From Paracoccaceae bacterium (GTDB lineage: Bacteria > Pseudomonadota > Alphaproteobacteria > Rhodobacterales > Rhodobacteraceae), in NCBI GenBank assembly GCA_014872815.1, contig WKFK01000007.1, positions 1 through 43,258 of the forward strand: 43,258 bases of DNA, read 5' to 3'. Below, piece after piece: positions 41,585 to 43,258 of the stretch. Numbering within the stretch: position 1 is the stretch's first letter; every line of letters starts with the position of its first letter. The notes under the pieces are model-generated. The model was not told where the DNA came from and did not search any database. It saw only the letters and a list, made by a program, of their open reading frames with translations. Made by a program: the position numbers and the translations under genes.

Positions 41585-41759
41585 TCTTGATCCGACTTCA
41601 GCGCTGCACGAGAAACTGTGGCCCACAATTGCATAAAACCCTTCATTAATCATTAACGTAGTTTTCAGCGCTCTATGAAAGCGCCTATGTGAGCATGGTC
41701 ATCGTGATTGACCGATGTATAAGGGACTGCAGGGATGAAACCAAAGTGGGATAGACACC

Positions 41760-43058
41760 TTGCCAGATGACCGCGGTAGCAACCTGCCCAAGATAGGCTG
41801 GCAGTTGCGTCTCTATTTGGTGCTGCGCCCCATTTTGCAGCCAATAATGCGCCGTTTGGTTGCGCGCCGGGTGTCGAAAGGCAAAGAGGATCCAGCCCGT
41901 GCACCGGAAAAACTGGGTCACCCAGGCTTGGCGCGTCCCACAGGGCCCTTGATCTGGATACATGCGGTTGGCCTAGGCGAAGTATTGGCGCTGCGCCCAT
42001 TGTTGTTAGAGATGGGCAAGATGCGTCCAGACGCGCATTTTTTGGTCACGTCGACGGCACGTAGCTCCGCCCAGGTGTTCAATCAGAACCTGCCGCCTCG
42101 GGTGCTGCATCAGTTTTTGCCTCTGGATGGACCAAAGTATGTCGCGCGGTTTTTGGACCACTGGCGTCCGGACCTTTCGATATGGTCAGAGCAGGATTTG
42201 TGGCCCGGGGCCATCTGCGACACGGCGCGGCGGCGCATCCCGTTGGCCTATATCAATGCCCGTATCTCTCAGGACAGTTTCGAGCGTCGAACGAAACTGA
42301 AATCCGGTTTCCGAAACCTCATGGAAATGTTTGCCTATGTGGCGGCGCAAGACGAGGCTTCGGCCAGCTATCTTGAACGTCTCGGCGCGTTGGATGTCCA
42401 GGTCATGCCCTCCCTTAAGCCCGCAGCTGAGCCTTTGTCGGTGGACATCGGTCATCTGGCCTCCTTGCAGCAAGATCTTCAGGGGCGTCGGGTTTGGGTC
42501 TTGGCTTCCAGTCATCCGGCGGATGAGGAGGTGGCCATAGCGGCTCATAAGCTGATTTTGGAAACAGACCCGACAGCCCTACTTATCATTGTTCCCCGTG
42601 CACCGGAGCGTGGCTCAGAGATATGTGAGGTGTTGGCCGCTGAGGGTATGTCATCGGCACAGCGTAGTCGGGAGGCGGGCATAGCTGCCCATCATCAGGT
42701 CTACGTCGCCGATACTCTGGGCGAACTTGGTCTTTGGTACCGTCTGGCATGTATTGCTTGCGTCGGAGGAAGTTTTGGCAATACGCAAGGGCACAACCCG
42801 TGGGAGGCCATCGTGCTCGGGTGTCCTGTGATCAGTGGCCCTAATACGGCGAACTTTGCCGCCGATTATGATCTGTTAGAGACAGAGGGGCTGTCCCTGC
42901 GGATCGCATCGGGGCGCGGCGCGGAGCGTCGTCTGTCGGACACTGTGATGCATGTTGCACAAGAGAATACGGCGCAGAAAATCTCGGCCCTTGTTTCTAG
43001 CGCACGTGAGGACATTCGACCTTTGGCTTCAAAACTGCTGGCGCTCGTGCGTTCATAG
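41760..43058 (+). CDS. waaA: 3-deoxy-D-manno-octulosonic acid transferase
   Basis: A 432-residue inner-membrane-associated glycosyltransferase that adds Kdo to lipid IVA in lipopolysaccharide synthesis. Seen: LARRVSKGKEDPARAPEKLG-type N-terminus, IWIHAVGLGEV with catalytic Glu74 where most enzymes read SVGE, YINARIS, and the C-terminal GGSFGNTQGHNPWEAIVLGCPVISGPNT nucleotide-sugar site. The TTG start is the only possible one after an in-frame stop; GTGGGA lies about ten bases upstream. It is divergent from the histidine kinase gene. All core regions are present. Confidence 0.9.
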   Translation: MPDDRGSNLPKIGWQLRLYLVLRPILQPIMRRLVARRVSKGKEDPARAPEKLGHPGLARPTGPLIWIHAVGLGEVLALRPLLLEMGKMRPDAHFLVTSTARSSAQVFNQNLPPRVLHQFLPLDGPKYVARFLDHWRPDLSIWSEQDLWPGAICDTARRRIPLAYINARISQDSFERRTKLKSGFRNLMEMFAYVAAQDEASASYLERLGALDVQVMPSLKPAAEPLSVDIGHLASLQQDLQGRRVWVLASSHPADEEVAIAAHKLILETDPTALLIIVPRAPERGSEICEVLAAEGMSSAQRSREAGIAAHHQVYVADTLGELGLWYRLACIACVGGSFGNTQGHNPWEAIVLGCPVISGPNTANFAADYDLLETEGLSLRIASGRGAERRLSDTVMHVAQENTAQKISALVSSAREDIRPLASKLLALVRS

Positions 43059-43088
43059 GAGACCTCCCGCTGCCGGACTTGTCTTGCG

Positions 43089-43103
43089 GAGATCGCCGAT
43101 CTC
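43089..43103 (+). terminator. Weak hairpin past the waaA stop
   Basis: GAGAT/ATCTC with a 5-base loop (or 7 pairs on a one-base loop) followed by TTGT, 30 bases after the stop. The last 155 bases of the window contain no other feature I can support. Confidence 0.35.
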
Positions 43104-43258
43104 TTGTCGGCGCCTCTGTTGCGGTAACTCTTGACGCGCCGTCCTATCTCTTCACGCTTTCGAAACGACAGTCTCTGTGTCCTTGTTTCTGCACCTCTGC
43201 GATACTGTCGCGATACTGATGTGTTACCTACGTCTGTTTTTGCCTCCCTGCTGTGTGC

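Noticed and set aside
1..43258. CRISPR array or prophage
   Set aside because: No regularly spaced direct repeats with unique spacers, no integrase, phage structural or Cas genes were seen.

Overview
The window looks like chromosomal DNA of a marine-type alphaproteobacterium, most likely Rhodobacteraceae (Roseobacter group). This rests on high GC in the core genes, the block hom-glpX-recJ, a DmdB-like acyl-CoA ligase, small family-specific proteins (a DUF3307 membrane protein, a tiny lipoprotein) and ACR3/ArsJ-type arsenic genes. This is inference from gene content; no search was run.

Layout. 99-830: a two-domain SpoIIAA/STAS-like protein. 1065-6382: a complete four-gene family-5 peptide/opine/nickel-type ABC importer (binding protein, two permeases, one fused double ATPase) ending in a strong terminator. 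6500-7000: a TrmO/TsaA-type tRNA methyltransferase. 7461-7656: two identical tRNA-Glu(UUC) genes behind one good promoter. 7816-12006: recJ, glpX and hom, read leftward. 12101-14014: a small lipoprotein, a TetR regulator and a pirin.

14236-20871: a rightward run of acyl-CoA/carbonyl metabolism genes (CoA ligase, epoxide-hydrolase-like enzyme, nitronate monooxygenase, histidine phosphatase, ACAD10-type phosphotransferase, SDR, PaaI thioesterase), several overlapping and so probably co-translated. It meets a leftward cysteine-desulfurase-like PLP enzyme whose divergent neighbour is an Lrp/AsnC regulator.

22921-27406: an arsenic resistance island, arsR-arsC-acr3-GAPDH-arsJ. It combines arsenate reduction plus arsenite efflux with the GAPDH/ArsJ route that exports arsenate as 1-arseno-3-phosphoglycerate. 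A perfect 32-bp palindrome covers the arsR start codon. From 24890 to 33258 the intergenic spaces carry two families of short palindromic repeats (four copies of one, two inverted copies of the other).

27414-34546: a class III cyclase with a TPR-like C-terminus, then lepA flanked by two leftward, lower-GC accessory genes (an unrecognised coiled-coil/membrane-helix protein and a DUF4062 protein). 34547-35499 has no convincing gene; its right two thirds is packed with short perfect hairpins and ends in a 13-bp inverted repeat, beyond which lies a 34-codon Gly-rich gene. 35822-38632: a rhodanese, then an overlapping ACP / ketoacyl synthase / MaoC hydratase trio that could be a small dedicated acyl-chain assembly module. 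38636-43058: a DUF3307 membrane protein, a CHASE-PAS hybrid histidine kinase, and a Kdo transferase (waaA) reading off the right end.

The strongest candidates for something undescribed are the hairpin-dense region at 34834-35480, the paired palindromic element families, the ACP-KAS-MaoC module and the 34-residue protein. None is proven from sequence alone.
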